Counted from the stretch's first letter, positions 8,330 to 18,611 are shown. The stretch: 64,000 nt of DNA from Thauera phenolivorans (GCF_001696715.1 NZ_MBFM01000003.1:510431-574430); one strand, 5' to 3'. A program made the numbers and translations. The notes: generated by a model from the sequence alone, not told the origin.

Positions 8330-8746
8330 TCAGCGACCGCCGCCGCCCGGGCCCATGCCGCCACCGCCGGGTCTCATTCCGCCACCGCCCGGCCCCATGC
8401 CGCCACCGCCCGGGCCCATGCCACCACCGCCCGCGCCCACGCCGCTGCCACCCGGGCCCATGCCGCCGCCGCGCGCCGGTGGTTCGTCGGGCAGGGTCAC
8501 CCCGCGTTCGCGTGCGCGTTCGAGCATCTGCTCGTGGTGCTCGGCGCGAACACGCTCGCGTTCTTCGAGAGTCCTTGCAGCGCGCATGCGGTCGCGGTGC
8601 TCCATGCGCTCCTGCTCGGTCATGATCTGCGCGCCGAAGATCGGTGCGTCATCGGCCACCGGCGGCTGCCCGCCCTCCACTTGCGCGGCGGCAACGGTCG
8701 ATAGCAGTGCCGCGGCGAGCGCGGCGACAACGGTTTTCGCTTTCAT
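8330..8746 (-). CDS. Exported protein with Gly-Met-Pro-rich repeat tail
   Basis: 138-aa protein of unknown function. A signal peptide is clear (MKAKTVVAALAAALLSTVAAAQ). The middle (about 42-82) is charged and helical, rich in Glu, Arg and Met (TEQERMEHRDRMRAARTLEERERVR), and reminiscent of metal-sensing periplasmic Spy/CpxP-like stretches, though no LTxxQ motif is present. The last 45 residues are near-exact GGGMGPGG repeats. Plausible ribosome binding site just upstream (GGGGAACAGG). It stands alone between the T_hemolysin operon and the ferric-reductase-like gene. The Met-rich repeats could bind copper or other metals; that is speculation. Confidence 0.8.
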   Translation of the reverse strand: MKAKTVVAALAAALLSTVAAAQVEGGQPPVADDAPIFGAQIMTEQERMEHRDRMRAARTLEERERVRAEHHEQMLERARERGVTLPDEPPARGGGMGPGGSGVGAGGGGMGPGGGGMGPGGGGMRPGGGGMGPGGGGR

Positions 8747-8962
8747 CCTGTTCCCCTTTCAGAAGGCGCCGCCTGCGGCGCATTCGTCCGCCGCGGTCGC
8801 TCTCAATCTAGACCCGGGCCGGGAGCGAGTCTGTATCCGCATGTTGCCCGCCTCGCCCTGAAGTACACGGCGGTACATCGGACGCGCACGCTAGGGGGAT
8901 AATGTTGCTCAAAGAAACTGTCGCGACTGCGACGGCATCGACGCAAGTGCAGGAGCCTTATC

Positions 8963-10291
8963 ATGAAACGCATCAAGTTGAGTCTGCTCGGCGTTCTCGC
9001 CCTGTTGAGCCTGCTGTGGTGGCAGGCCGATCCGCTGGTCCTCGAGGGGGACCGCTTCTTCGCCCTCCGCGGTGTGCTGGTCAATTACACCGGCGTGCTC
9101 GGCATGGGGGTCATGAGCGTCGCGATGCTGCTCGCGCTGCGTCCGGTCATGCTCGAGCCGCTGCTCGGCGGGCTCGACAAGGTGTATCGGGTGCACAAGT
9201 GGCTCGGGATCGCCGGCCTCGCGCTGGCAGTGGTGCACTGGCTGTGGGCGAAGGGCACCAAGTACGCGGTCGGCTGGGGCTGGCTGGAACGTCCCCCGCG
9301 CGGGCCGCGCGCCGAGCAGACGGTCGAGATCTTCCGCTTCTTCCAGGAACAGCGCGGGCTCGCCGAGAGCATCGGCGAATGGGCCTTCTACGCCTTCGTC
9401 GTGCTGGCGGCGATTGCGCTGATCAAGCGCTTTCCTTATCGCCGCTTCTTGCAGAGCCACCGCCTGATGGCGCTCGTCTATCTCGCCCTGGTTGCGCACA
9501 GCGTCATGCTGCTGCCCTTCGGCTACTGGACGACCCCGCTCGGCGCGCTGATGGGTGTGCTGATGGCGGTGGGCACGTATGCCGCGCTGAAGTCGCTGTT
9601 TCGCGGCATCGGTCGCAGCCGGCGCAAGGTCGGCGAGATCGAGCATCTGGTGCGGCACGCCGACAACGGGGTGCTCGAGGTCGGCGTGCGCCTGAAGGGC
9701 CCGTGGCCGGGCCACCACGCAGGCCAGTTCGCCTTCGTCAGCTTCGATCCGCAGGAAGGCGCGCATCCGTTCACGATCGCGTCCGCCTGGCGCGGTGACG
9801 GCCGGCTGAACTTCATGATCAAGGGCATTGGTGACTACACGCGCACCCTGCCGCAAACCCTGAAGGCCGGCGATCGGGTCGAGGTGGAAGGGCCCTACGG
9901 GCGCTTCGATTTCGCCGGCGAGGAGTCGCGCCAGATCTGGGTCGCGGGCGGGGTTGGGATCACCCCCTTCATCGCCCGGCTGCAGGCGCTGGCAAGCGAC
10001 CCGGCACCGAAGGCGGTGGACCTCTTCTACAGCACGAGTGCGCCGGACGAAGGCTTCATCGCCAGGCTGCGCGAGCTCGCCGGCAAGGCGAAGGTGAAGC
10101 TGCACGTGCTCGTCAGCGGTCGCGACGGCCGCCTCGACACCGAGGCGATCTGCCACCGGGTGCCCGACTGGAAGGCCGGCCGTGTGTGGTTCTGCGGGCC
10201 GGCCGGCTTCGGCCAGGCCTTGCGCGAGGGTTTCGCCGCCAAGGGTTTCGGCGAGGAACGTTTCCACCAGGAACTGTTCGACATGCGCTGA
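8963..10291 (+). CDS. Ferric-reductase-like membrane flavoprotein
   Basis: 442-aa membrane electron-transfer protein: about six helices of the ferric reductase-like/NADPH-oxidase haem b domain (residues about 1-220; paired His in YRVHKWLGIAGLALAVVHW and QSHRLMALVYLALVAHS), then a ferredoxin-reductase-like FAD domain (HPFTIAS, EGPYGRFDF) and an NAD-binding domain (VAGGVGITPFIARL, WFCGPAGFG). It should pass electrons from NAD(P)H through FAD and haem to an external acceptor, perhaps ferric iron or a quinone. ATG follows the ribosome site AGGAG. No partner gene adjoins it. The acceptor is unknown. Confidence 0.88.
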   Translation: MKRIKLSLLGVLALLSLLWWQADPLVLEGDRFFALRGVLVNYTGVLGMGVMSVAMLLALRPVMLEPLLGGLDKVYRVHKWLGIAGLALAVVHWLWAKGTKYAVGWGWLERPPRGPRAEQTVEIFRFFQEQRGLAESIGEWAFYAFVVLAAIALIKRFPYRRFLQSHRLMALVYLALVAHSVMLLPFGYWTTPLGALMGVLMAVGTYAALKSLFRGIGRSRRKVGEIEHLVRHADNGVLEVGVRLKGPWPGHHAGQFAFVSFDPQEGAHPFTIASAWRGDGRLNFMIKGIGDYTRTLPQTLKAGDRVEVEGPYGRFDFAGEESRQIWVAGGVGITPFIARLQALASDPAPKAVDLFYSTSAPDEGFIARLRELAGKAKVKLHVLVSGRDGRLDTEAICHRVPDWKAGRVWFCGPAGFGQALREGFAAKGFGEERFHQELFDMR

Positions 10292-10371
10292 TCCGCTTGC
10301 GCGTTGCTCCGGTAAACTCGGGGGCTGTTTCCGCTGCCGCGGGCGGCCCCCGGTTCGTTTCCGCCACTACG

Positions 10372-12399
10372 ATGACATCGAATTCACAATGCCCGGGCGA
10401 GGCGGGCGAGAGCCTCCCGCTCGTGCTGGCGGGGCCCATCCTCAGGCGTGTCGAGGCGAAGCGCCTGGTGTTCTGGCTCGCGGCACGCGCGCCGGCCCGG
10501 GTCCGCATCGCGCTCGACTACGGCGACGGCAGGCCCCGGGTGCATGACTTGGCGCCCGGCGCATCCGGCTGCGCCCACCTCGCCGCTGCCGAGCGGCTGC
10601 ACTACCTGCTGATCGACCTGAGACTCGAGGACGAACTGCCGGTGGGCCGCTGGGTCGGCTACACGCTGGCGCTGTCCGATGCGGCTTCGGAGTCGGACGA
10701 CTGGCAGGACTGGCGCGCGTGGGCGGCCGACCTCTGCTATCCCGGCAAGTCCTCGCCCGGCTTCGTCTTCGCTCCGCAGGTGGGCTCGCTGCTGCACGGC
10801 TCGTGCCGCAAGCCGCATCACGATGGCGGCGATGGCCTCGTGCGCGTCGACGGGCTGCTCGGCGCCCTGATCGCGGCCGGGGCGCCGGATCGACGGGGTG
10901 CCGACGACGAGGGCGAGGCGCGCGCCGATCAAGCCTCGCCCGCCTGGCCCTCGGTGCTGGTGATGACCGGCGACCAGATCTATGCCGACGATGTCGCCGG
11001 CCCGATGCTGGTGGCGATCCACCGTCTGCTCGAGCGCCTCGGCTTTCCGCCGGAACGGCTCGCCGGGACGGAGGAGGCCGGCGTCACCGACGCGCGCGAG
11101 CTCTACCGGCATCCGGCGTGTTACTACGCGCGTGACACCCTGCTGCCGCGCCACAAGCGGAACTACGCGCTGATCGAGATCCTGTTCGGCGGCGTGGAAA
11201 AGCCGGTGTTCACCTCGGCGAGCGCGCACAATCACCTGATCACGCTGGCGGAAGTGCTCGCGATGTATCTGCTCGTGTGGTCGCCCGCGGCCTGGGCCGG
11301 CATCGAGCCCGCGCCGCCACCGGGCCTGGATGCCGAATCGCGCGCCCTGTTCGAGCAGGAGCGGGGCAGGATCGAGGCTTTCGTCGCCGACCTGCCGGCG
11401 GTGCGCCGCGTGCTCGCCCACCTGCCGGTGGCGATGATCTTCGACGACCACGACGTCACCGACGACTGGAACCTGAGCCGCGAATGGGAAGAGATCGCCT
11501 ACGGCCATCCGTTCTCGCGGCGGGTGATCGGCAATGCGCTGCTCGCCTACCTGGTGAACCAGGGCTGGGGCAACCGCCCCGAGGTGTTCGATGCGGACCT
11601 GCTCGCCCGGCTCGGCGAGGGCTTCGTCGCGCCCGGGGGGGCTGCGCACGAGGAGGCCATCGATCGCCTGCTGAAGTTCGAGGAGTGGCACTACACCTGG
11701 CCGACGACGCCGCCGCTGGTGGTGATCGACACCCGCACCCAGCGCTGGCATTCGGAGTACGCCGCACGGCGCCCCTCCGGCCTGATGGACTGGGAGGCGC
11801 TCACCGACCTGCAGCACACCCTGCGCGGCCTGCCGGCGGTGCTGCTGGTGTCGCCGGCGCCGATCTTCGGCGTCAAGCTGATCGAGGCGATCCAGCGCGT
11901 GTTCACCTGGTTCGGCCATCCGCTGATGGTCGACGCCGAGAACTGGATGGCGCACCCGGGCGCGGCCGAGGCGATCCTCAACATCTTCCGTCACCGCCGG
12001 ACGCCGCAGCACTTCGTCGTGCTGTCGGGCGACGTGCATTACTCGTTCGTGTACGACGTCGAGCTGCGGGGCAGGGTGCGCGGCCCCGACATCTGGCAGA
12101 TCTGCAGCAGCGGGGTCCGCAACGGCTTTCCGCCGCGCCTGCTCGCCGTGCTCGATCATGCCAACCGGTGGCTCTACTCGCCGCGCTCGCCGCTGAACTG
12201 GTTCACCCGGCGGCGCCGCATGCGGGTGATCCCGCGCAAGCCCGAAGGCATTCCGCACGGCCGCCGCCTGCTCAACGGCAGCGGCATCGGTCTGGTGGAG
12301 CTCGACGCCGAGGGCGTGCCGTGGCGGGTGCGCGAGCTGCTCGCCGACGGGCGCGAGGTCTTCTTCAGCCGGCGCGAGGAGGAGTCGCGCTGGCACTGA
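10372..12399 (+). CDS. PhoD-like metallophosphatase
   Basis: 675-aa metallophosphoesterase of the PhoD-like group. ATG at 10372 is preferred over the longer open frame, which overlaps the ferric-reductase-like gene by 106 bases. Metal-binding signatures: MTGDQIYADD, MIFDDHDVTDDWN and VVLSGDVHYSF. No signal peptide or Tat motif is visible, unlike secreted PhoD, so it probably acts in the cytoplasm. The N-terminal 200 residues form a fibronectin-like or unassigned domain. Its stop codon lies inside a 13-bp inverted repeat shared with the convergent ackA-pduL gene. Substrate unknown. Confidence 0.88.
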   Translation: MTSNSQCPGEAGESLPLVLAGPILRRVEAKRLVFWLAARAPARVRIALDYGDGRPRVHDLAPGASGCAHLAAAERLHYLLIDLRLEDELPVGRWVGYTLALSDAASESDDWQDWRAWAADLCYPGKSSPGFVFAPQVGSLLHGSCRKPHHDGGDGLVRVDGLLGALIAAGAPDRRGADDEGEARADQASPAWPSVLVMTGDQIYADDVAGPMLVAIHRLLERLGFPPERLAGTEEAGVTDARELYRHPACYYARDTLLPRHKRNYALIEILFGGVEKPVFTSASAHNHLITLAEVLAMYLLVWSPAAWAGIEPAPPPGLDAESRALFEQERGRIEAFVADLPAVRRVLAHLPVAMIFDDHDVTDDWNLSREWEEIAYGHPFSRRVIGNALLAYLVNQGWGNRPEVFDADLLARLGEGFVAPGGAAHEEAIDRLLKFEEWHYTWPTTPPLVVIDTRTQRWHSEYAARRPSGLMDWEALTDLQHTLRGLPAVLLVSPAPIFGVKLIEAIQRVFTWFGHPLMVDAENWMAHPGAAEAILNIFRHRRTPQHFVVLSGDVHYSFVYDVELRGRVRGPDIWQICSSGVRNGFPPRLLAVLDHANRWLYSPRSPLNWFTRRRRMRVIPRKPEGIPHGRRLLNGSGIGLVELDAEGVPWRVRELLADGREVFFSRREEESRWH

Positions 12400-12432
12400 G
12401 CGCGCCCCTGCCGCGGCGCCGCGCTCAGTGCC
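12392..12432. terminator. 13-bp inverted repeat spanning both convergent stop codons
   Basis: GGCACTGAGCGCG at 12392-12404 and its exact complement at 12420-12432 flank a 15-base GC-rich loop. The TGA of the PhoD-like gene and the TGA of the opposing AckA-PduL gene both lie inside the arms. It has no T-tract, but its placement suggests a bidirectional transcript 3' end or mRNA-protecting hairpin. Confidence 0.55.
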
Positions 12433-14743
12433 GGCTCTGGATCGCGTCGATGTAGCCGATCATGCCGGTCTGCACGCTGGCGGCGTTGCCCTCGTCGGTG
12501 TCGATGTGCATCGCCAGCCGGTAGGACGGGCTCACCCGCACGACGACGTCGCCGAAGGTCAGCTCGCGCGCGCCCTCGACCCGGACCCGCACCACGTACT
12601 TGTCGCGCACGTGCAGGCGCATCGCATCTTCCGGCGTCATGTGGATGTGGCGCTGGGCGCAGATCACGCCGCGCTCGATGACGGTGCTGCCGGCCGGGCC
12701 TTCCAGGGTGAGGCCGGGGGTGCCGGCGAGATCGCCCGATTCGCGGATCGGCGGTTGCACGCCGAGCTTGAACTGCTCGGTCATCGCGATCTCCACCTGG
12801 GTCCCCTTGCGCGTCGGGCCGAGCACGCGCACGTTGGCGATGCGGCCCTTGGGACCGACCAGGTGCACCTTCTCCTCGCAGGCGTACTGGCCCGGCTGCG
12901 ACAGCTCGTGCTGGGGGGTGAGCTGGTGGCCGGGGCCGAACAGCGCGTCCACATCGGCCTGCGACAGGTGCACATGGTGGGCCGAGACCTCGATCGGGAT
13001 CGGCAGCTGCTGCTTCTCGCTCGCCAGCAGCAGCTCGTTGCGCTCGATCGCGCGCAGCGTCTCCCAGGCCACCAGGCGCTCGTGGTCGCTCGCGATCACC
13101 ATCACCGCGACCGGCGAGTCGGCGGCGGAGATCACCGCGTGCGAGTCGAGCCGGCCGAGGTTGCGGTTGCGCTCCTCGTCGAGCTTGATGCCCATGTAGC
13201 CGAGCCCCTGGCAGGCCAGGCTGCGCACGGTGGCGCTGGTCTCGCCGATCTCGCCGGTGAAGGCGAGCACGTCGATGCCGCCCATCGCGGCGACGTAGGC
13301 GCCGATGTTCTTGCGCACCTGATAGCAGAAGGCCTTGTGCGCGAGCAGCGCGCGGTGGTGCCCCTCGCTGGCGGCGGCCTCGATCTCGTGGATGTCGCCC
13401 GAGATGCCCGAGATCCCCTTCAGGCCGCTGCGCGTGTTGAGCAGGGTGGCGACCTCGTCGACCGACATCTGGTGATCCTGGATCAGGTGCAGCACGACCG
13501 CCGGGTCGAGGCTTCCCGAGCGGCTCGGCATGATCAGGCCGTCGGTCGGCGTCATGCCCATCGTGGTGTCGACCGAGCGGCCGTGGTCGATCGCGCACAG
13601 CGAGGCACCGACGCCGAGATGGGCGGAAACGATCTCGAGTTCGCCGAGCGGACGCTTGAGCACCTCGGCGGCCTTCAGCGACACGTAGCGGTGAGATGTG
13701 CCGTGGAAGCCGTAGCGGCGGATCCCTTCCTGCTTGTACAGCTCGTAGGGCAGGCCGTAGAGGTAGGCGTAGGGCGGCAGGGTGTGATGGAAGGCGGTGT
13801 CGAATACCGCCACGTGCGGCACGTGGGGCAGGCGCTTCATCGCCTCGCGGATGCCGGCGAGGTTCTGCGGATTGTGCAGCGGCGCGAAGCGCGACAGCGC
13901 CTCGATGTCGGCGATCACGCCGGGCGTCACGACGACCGCGCTCGAGAAGCGGTTGCCGCCGTGCACCACCCGGTGGCCGACTGCGACGATCTCGGGCAGG
14001 TGCAGCGCGAAGTGGCTGCCGAGCAGCGCGCAGGCCTCCTGCATCACCGGGAACAGCTGCTCGATCGGGAAGGGCTCGCGCTCCAGGCTGCGGGTCTGCG
14101 AGCCGACGGCGACGCGGATGCGGGCGGCCGCCGGATCCGCGTTGTCGATCACGCCGGTGACGTCGGAGCCGAGGTCGCGAGTGTCGTACACGCCGAAGTG
14201 GATGCGGCTGATGCCGACGTTGAGCACGATCACCTTGCCCGGCATGTCGGTGGTCAGCGACAGCGCGTAGGGATCGTCCGCCGCGCTCGCCGGACGCGCG
14301 GTTGCCGTTACCGGCAATGCCGCCAGCGCGCGGGTGAGCTCGGTGAGGCGGCGGGTCAGGTAGGCCACCGCCTTGGGGCTGGTGAGGATGTGGGTGTGTA
14401 CCACCTCCTGCGGGATCAGCAGTACGAAGCAGCGCGTGCCCGCGATCACGTCGGCGACGTTGGGCTCGCCGCTCAGCAGCGACATCGCACCGAAGATCTC
14501 GCCCGGCACCAGCTCCTGCAGCACGGTGCGCGTGCCGGTGTTGTCGCTGACCGAGATCTCGGCCTGGCCGCTGATCATCACGCCGATGAAACGGCCGGGC
14601 TCGCCGGTCTCGAGGATCGCCTCGTTGCCTTCGAAGGTGACCTGGCGCGACAGGTGGATGATCTCCTCGACCTTGTCGGCGGGGAGGCTCTCGAACAGGC
14701 GGACCTGTTCGAGGAAGAATTTGTGGAGATCGATTTCGCTCAT
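12425..14743 (-). CDS. Three-domain fusion: cNMP-binding, acetate kinase, PduL phosphotransacylase
   Basis: 772-aa protein joining both halves of the acetyl-CoA/acetyl-P/acetate pathway. Residues 1-140 form a cyclic-nucleotide-binding fold ([16 protein letters not shown]), but the ligand-contacting Glu and Arg are Ala86 and Asn95, so cAMP binding is doubtful. Residues 168-570 form acetate kinase: N175, R258 (GHRVVHGG), H290 (APLHNP), D315, H347 (GFHGTSHRY), R408, E501 (GEIGETS). The usual HLGNG is HLGVG. Residues 580-772 form PduL: zinc ligands in [15 protein letters not shown] and [12 protein letters not shown] at 14743 precedes [10 protein letters not shown]. It could yield ATP from acetyl- or propionyl-CoA or activate acetate in one chain. 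Divergent from gltX. Confidence 0.9.
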   Translation of the reverse strand: MSEIDLHKFFLEQVRLFESLPADKVEEIIHLSRQVTFEGNEAILETGEPGRFIGVMISGQAEISVSDNTGTRTVLQELVPGEIFGAMSLLSGEPNVADVIAGTRCFVLLIPQEVVHTHILTSPKAVAYLTRRLTELTRALAALPVTATARPASAADDPYALSLTTDMPGKVIVLNVGISRIHFGVYDTRDLGSDVTGVIDNADPAAARIRVAVGSQTRSLEREPFPIEQLFPVMQEACALLGSHFALHLPEIVAVGHRVVHGGNRFSSAVVVTPGVIADIEALSRFAPLHNPQNLAGIREAMKRLPHVPHVAVFDTAFHHTLPPYAYLYGLPYELYKQEGIRRYGFHGTSHRYVSLKAAEVLKRPLGELEIVSAHLGVGASLCAIDHGRSVDTTMGMTPTDGLIMPSRSGSLDPAVVLHLIQDHQMSVDEVATLLNTRSGLKGISGISGDIHEIEAAASEGHHRALLAHKAFCYQVRKNIGAYVAAMGGIDVLAFTGEIGETSATVRSLACQGLGYMGIKLDEERNRNLGRLDSHAVISAADSPVAVMVIASDHERLVAWETLRAIERNELLLASEKQQLPIPIEVSAHHVHLSQADVDALFGPGHQLTPQHELSQPGQYACEEKVHLVGPKGRIANVRVLGPTRKGTQVEIAMTEQFKLGVQPPIRESGDLAGTPGLTLEGPAGSTVIERGVICAQRHIHMTPEDAMRLHVRDKYVVRVRVEGARELTFGDVVVRVSPSYRLAMHIDTDEGNAASVQTGMIGYIDAIQSRH

Positions 14744-14889
14744 GGCGGTTTCCAGTGCTGACGCAGGGGGTAGCCCGCAGGTTAGCACTTTGGATGTTGC
14801 AGCGCACACGGCGCGCCCGCCCGGCGCGCCGCGCGCATCGGCGCAATCGCTTAGAATCACGCCTTTATCTCCGTCCGAACGCTCCCACG

Positions 14890-16290
14890 ATGTCTGCCAC
14901 TCCCGTCCGCACCCGCTTCGCCCCCAGTCCGACCGGCTACCTTCACATCGGCGGCGCGCGCACCGCGCTGTTCGCCTGGGCCTTCGCCCGCCGCCACGGC
15001 GGCAGCTTCGTTCTGCGCATCGAGGACACCGACGTCGCCCGTTCCACCCCGGAGGCGGTGCAGGCGATTCTCGACGGCATGAGCTGGCTCGGGCTGGACG
15101 CGGATGAGGGACCGTTCTATCAGATGCAGCGCATGGATCGGTACAAGGAGGTGATCGCGCAGATGCTCGAGGCCGGCACCGCCTACCATTGCTATACCTC
15201 GCCGGAAGAGCTCGACGCGATCCGCGAGGCGCAGCGCGCCCGCGGCGAGAAGCCGCGCTACGACGGCCGCTGGCGGCCCGAGGCGGGCAAGGAACTGCCG
15301 GCGCCGCCGGCGGGCGTGCAGCCGGTGGTGCGCTTCCGCGGCCCGACCGAGGGCGTGGTGGCCTGGGACGACCTGGTGAAGGGCCGGATCGAGATCGCCA
15401 ACGCCGAACTCGACGACTTCATCATCGCGCGCGCCGACGGCACGCCGACCTACAACTTCTGCGTGGTGGTCGACGACTGGGACATGGGCATCACCCACGT
15501 CATCCGCGGCGACGACCACGTCAACAACACCCCGCGCCAGATCAACGTGCTCGAGGCCCTGGGTGCCGACGTGCCGCTCTACGCCCATCTGTCGATGATC
15601 CTCGGCGACGACGGCACCAAGCTGTCCAAGCGCCACGGCGCGGTCAGCGTGATGCAATATGACGACGAAGGCTATCTGCCCGAGGCGGTGATCAACTACC
15701 TTGCGCGCCTTGGCTGGAGCCACGGCGACGATGAAGTCTTCAGTCGTCAGCAGTTCGTCGAGTGGTTCGACCTCGACCACATCACACCCTCGGCGGCGCA
15801 GTTCAATACCGAGAAGCTCAACTGGCTCAACGCCCACTACATCAGGCAGGCCGAAAACGGCCGGCTCGCCGCCGAGGTCGCCAACCGGCTCGCGCGGCGC
15901 GGGGTGAACCCCGAGACCGGGCCCTCCCTCGAGGCGGTGGTGGCGCTGTACAAGGATCGCGTCTCCAACCTCAACGAACTGGCCGACTCGGCCGAACTCT
16001 TCGTCGCCGACCTGCATCCGGCACCCGAAGTGCTCGGCCAGCACCTGACCGACACGGCGAAAGCCGCGCTCGCCAGCCTGCGCACGCGGCTCGCCGCCGT
16101 CGAATGGAACAAGGCGGCGTTGTCGCAGGCGATCAAGGAGACCATGGCCGCGCACGGATTGAAGATGCCGCAGGTCGCGATCCCGCTGCGCGTGGTCGTG
16201 CTCGGCGTGCCGCAGACGCCCTCGATCGACGCGGTGCTCGAGGTGCTCGGCCGCGAGCACGTGCTGGCACGGCTCGATCGCCAGCTCTGA
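14890..16290 (+). CDS. gltX: Glutamyl-tRNA synthetase
   Basis: Cytoplasmic class I aminoacyl-tRNA synthetase, 466 aa, normal family length. HIGH-type motif [10 protein letters not shown] near residue 18 and KLSKR signature ([11 protein letters not shown]) near 245. The ATG at 14890 was chosen because it opens the conserved [13 protein letters not shown]; the longer frame upstream lies in the intergenic region shared with the divergent ackA-pduL fusion gene. Followed by REP-like repeats, so probably monocistronic. Confidence 0.98.
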   Translation: MSATPVRTRFAPSPTGYLHIGGARTALFAWAFARRHGGSFVLRIEDTDVARSTPEAVQAILDGMSWLGLDADEGPFYQMQRMDRYKEVIAQMLEAGTAYHCYTSPEELDAIREAQRARGEKPRYDGRWRPEAGKELPAPPAGVQPVVRFRGPTEGVVAWDDLVKGRIEIANAELDDFIIARADGTPTYNFCVVVDDWDMGITHVIRGDDHVNNTPRQINVLEALGADVPLYAHLSMILGDDGTKLSKRHGAVSVMQYDDEGYLPEAVINYLARLGWSHGDDEVFSRQQFVEWFDLDHITPSAAQFNTEKLNWLNAHYIRQAENGRLAAEVANRLARRGVNPETGPSLEAVVALYKDRVSNLNELADSAELFVADLHPAPEVLGQHLTDTAKAALASLRTRLAAVEWNKAALSQAIKETMAAHGLKMPQVAIPLRVVVLGVPQTPSIDAVLEVLGREHVLARLDRQL

Positions 16291-16334
16291 GCAGGGCTCC
16301 CGCAGCGTAGGCGCTGCACCGTGGCACGGTGGGC

Positions 16335-16512
16335 GCGCACCTCCGTACGCGATAGGGGCGGTCGTGCAGACGCTTACGGCCGCTGATCGCCCTGGGCGCG
16401 GGGCTCCTACAGGGGGGCGTTTGTCGAAGGGGCTGTAGGAGCGCACCCCTGTGCGCGATAACGGCGGTCGTGCCGGCGACGACGGCTATCGCCCTGGGGG
16501 CAGGGCGCCTAC
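16335..16512. repeat. Two tandem REP-like units
   Basis: Two related ~75-bp units in the same orientation (16335-16411 and 16441-16512), each opening with GCGCAC and CGCGATA and sharing GGCGGTCGTGC, then ATCGCCCTGGG, and ending in a CCTAC arm. The motif TGTAGGAGCGC joins them. Both ends pair with each other, so each unit can fold as a hairpin. A third, rearranged copy lies at about 57210-57295. The look is that of extragenic REP/RAYT-mobilised elements; no transposase gene is nearby. Confidence 0.7.
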
Positions 16513-18518
16513 GAGGGAGGCGGTGCGCGGCGGGGTGGGCGTGCCGCGTCGCGCAGCAGCCAGCGCGCCGGGTCGAGCGCGTCGACCAGGTCGCGCTCGA
16601 GCGGCAGGGGCTCGTTCTCGAGCTGGCTCGCGAGCAGCTCGGCGATCAGCGCCGCCCACACGAGGCCGCGTGCGCCGAAGCCGGACACCGCGTACAGCCC
16701 CGGCTCGCGCACGACGTCGGCCAGTTTCGCCATACCGGGCGGCTGATCGGTGGCGGGCAGGGCGCCCACCATCGGCAGGCGGTCGGGCGAGGTGGGGCGG
16801 AAGCCGACACGGCCGGCGAGCGTCGCCGGGTCGATACCGGCGGTGTAGCCGGGCAGCATCGCCTCGAGCGTCTCCAGGTTCTCGCGCTGGTCGGCGGTGC
16901 GCTCCGTCTCGTCGGCGTCGTCCATCGCGAAGGTGGCGCCAGCACAGCGCAGGCCGTCGATCGCCGGGCTGACGTAACCGCCGCGACACACCACCACCCG
17001 CGGCGGACTGCCCGCCGCAGCCGGCAGCAGCGCGACCTGGCCGCGCGCGCTGCCGACCGGCAGGGAGGCGGCCTCGGGGAAGCCGCCGATGCGCGCACCG
17101 GCGGCGAGGATCGCGACCGGGGCGGCGGCGATCGTCTCGCCCGCCGCATCGAGTGCCAGCCATCGGCCGCGTTCGCGCCGCAGGCCGGCCACCGGCTTGC
17201 CGAAGTGGGTACGGATGCGCTGCGGATGGGCGGCGAGGTTGGCCGCGCACAGGCTGGGCGGCTGCACCCAGGCGCTGCCCGGAAACCACCATCCGCCTTC
17301 GCGCAGCGGCCAGCCGGCGATCGCTTCCGCCTCCGCAGCGTCCACGAAACGCTGCAGCTCGGTGGGCAGCGCGAGCCGCTCGATCACGGCCGCCATCGTC
17401 TCGCGTTGGGCCGCGTCGCGCGCGAGCTGCAGCACGCCGCACGCCTCGAAGCGCACCGGCAGGTCGCGCGCCGCCAGCCGCTCGAGGTGGCGCAGGCCGT
17501 AGAGGGTGCCGGCGCGGGTCAGCCGGCTCATGCGATTGTCGTCGAGGTTGGGCAGCGGGCGCAGCACGCCGGCATGGTTGCCGGAGGCGCCGGCCCCGGC
17601 GTGGGCGGCGGCGTCGATTACCTCCACCGTCCAGCCGCGGGCGGCGAGCCGTTCGGCGACCGACGTGCCGGCGACGCCGGCGCCGATCACCAGGGCATGG
17701 CGGGCGGCGTGGGCGGCGCCGGAGGGCGATGCGGGCGCACCCGGCCCGGAGGCTGCCGCCGCCTGCGCGATCGTGTCGTGCGTGGCGAGTGCCTCGGCGT
17801 CGCGCCCCGGGGCAGCCCGGCGTGCGGCAAGCACGCCGCGCAGCATCTGTCGTTTGCCGCCGAAGCCCGGCGCCTTCGCGATTTCGAAGCCCGCGCGGCG
17901 CAGGCCCTCGCGTACCGTGCCGGCCACCGACCAGGTGGCGAGGCTGGCGCCCGGCGCGGCGAGCCGACCGAGCTGGTGGAACACGCGCGGCGACCACAGC
18001 TCGGGATTCTTCGTCGGCGAGAAGCCGTCGAGGAAGAAGGCGTCGGCGCGCAGCGCGAGGCGGTCGAGGCCGTCGCGCGCGTCGCCGAAGAACAGGGTCA
18101 GGCAGACCCGGTCGCCGTCGAGTTCGAGCCGGTGAACGCCGGGGGCGGCCAGCGGCCAGCGCGACTGAAGTTCGCCGGCGAGCGGGGCGAGCTCCGGCCA
18201 GCGCGCGTGCAGCTGCGCGAGGTCATCGCGCAGGAAGGGGTGCAGCTCGCAGGAGACGAAGTGCAGGCGCCGGCAACGCTGCGGATCGGCGCGCCATGCC
18301 GCCCAGGTGGCGAGGAAGTTCAGGCCGGGGCCGAAGCCGGTCTCGAGCACGACGAAGCGCTCGCGCCCGCGCCAGCGTCCGGGCAGGCCATTGCCGGCGA
18401 GGAAGACGCTCTCCGCCTGGCCGGGGCCGCCGTCGCGCGAGTGATACACGTCGTCGAAGCGTTCCGAGTAGGGGGTGCCGTCCGCGGTCCACGCGAGTCG
18501 GGCAGGAGTGATCGGCAT
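16509..18518 (-). CDS. mnmC: Bifunctional tRNA 5-methylaminomethyl-2-thiouridine synthase MnmC
   Basis: 669-aa tRNA-modifying enzyme for the wobble uridine U34. The N-terminal MnmD methyltransferase part (residues about 1-240; YSERFDDVYHSRDGG, ETGFGPGLNFLATW, FFLDGFSPTKNPELW) adds the final methyl group. The C-terminal FAD-dependent oxidoreductase (LVIGAGVAGTSVAERLAARG near 275, VSGFGARGLVWAAL at the end) removes the carboxymethyl group. Length and order match E. coli MnmC. Convergent with gltX across the REP units. Confidence 0.96.
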   Translation of the reverse strand: MPITPARLAWTADGTPYSERFDDVYHSRDGGPGQAESVFLAGNGLPGRWRGRERFVVLETGFGPGLNFLATWAAWRADPQRCRRLHFVSCELHPFLRDDLAQLHARWPELAPLAGELQSRWPLAAPGVHRLELDGDRVCLTLFFGDARDGLDRLALRADAFFLDGFSPTKNPELWSPRVFHQLGRLAAPGASLATWSVAGTVREGLRRAGFEIAKAPGFGGKRQMLRGVLAARRAAPGRDAEALATHDTIAQAAAASGPGAPASPSGAAHAARHALVIGAGVAGTSVAERLAARGWTVEVIDAAAHAGAGASGNHAGVLRPLPNLDDNRMSRLTRAGTLYGLRHLERLAARDLPVRFEACGVLQLARDAAQRETMAAVIERLALPTELQRFVDAAEAEAIAGWPLREGGWWFPGSAWVQPPSLCAANLAAHPQRIRTHFGKPVAGLRRERGRWLALDAAGETIAAAPVAILAAGARIGGFPEAASLPVGSARGQVALLPAAAGSPPRVVVCRGGYVSPAIDGLRCAGATFAMDDADETERTADQRENLETLEAMLPGYTAGIDPATLAGRVGFRPTSPDRLPMVGALPATDQPPGMAKLADVVREPGLYAVSGFGARGLVWAALIAELLASQLENEPLPLERDLVDALDPARWLLRDAARPPRRAPPPS

Positions 18519-18611
18519 GGTCGGTGCTTGTCGTCTCTGAGGGGGCCGGCGGGTGCGGTCGGGCTTATCCTGCAGGTCTCGAGTGTGGGAACAGCGCGGG
18601 CGGCGTCGGAA

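Noticed and set aside
8335-8480. Direct repeats as a CRISPR array
   Set aside because: Repeats are in frame and code for a Gly-Met-Pro tail; there are no spacers.
10186-10371. N-terminal extension of the PhoD-like protein
   Set aside because: It would overlap the ferric-reductase-like gene by over 100 bases and has no family signature.
2174-14846. Other long frames opposite to genes, such as 12174-14846 minus and 30503-32716 plus
   Set aside because: Arg/Pro/Ala/His-rich shadow frames typical of high-GC DNA, in conflict with well-supported genes.
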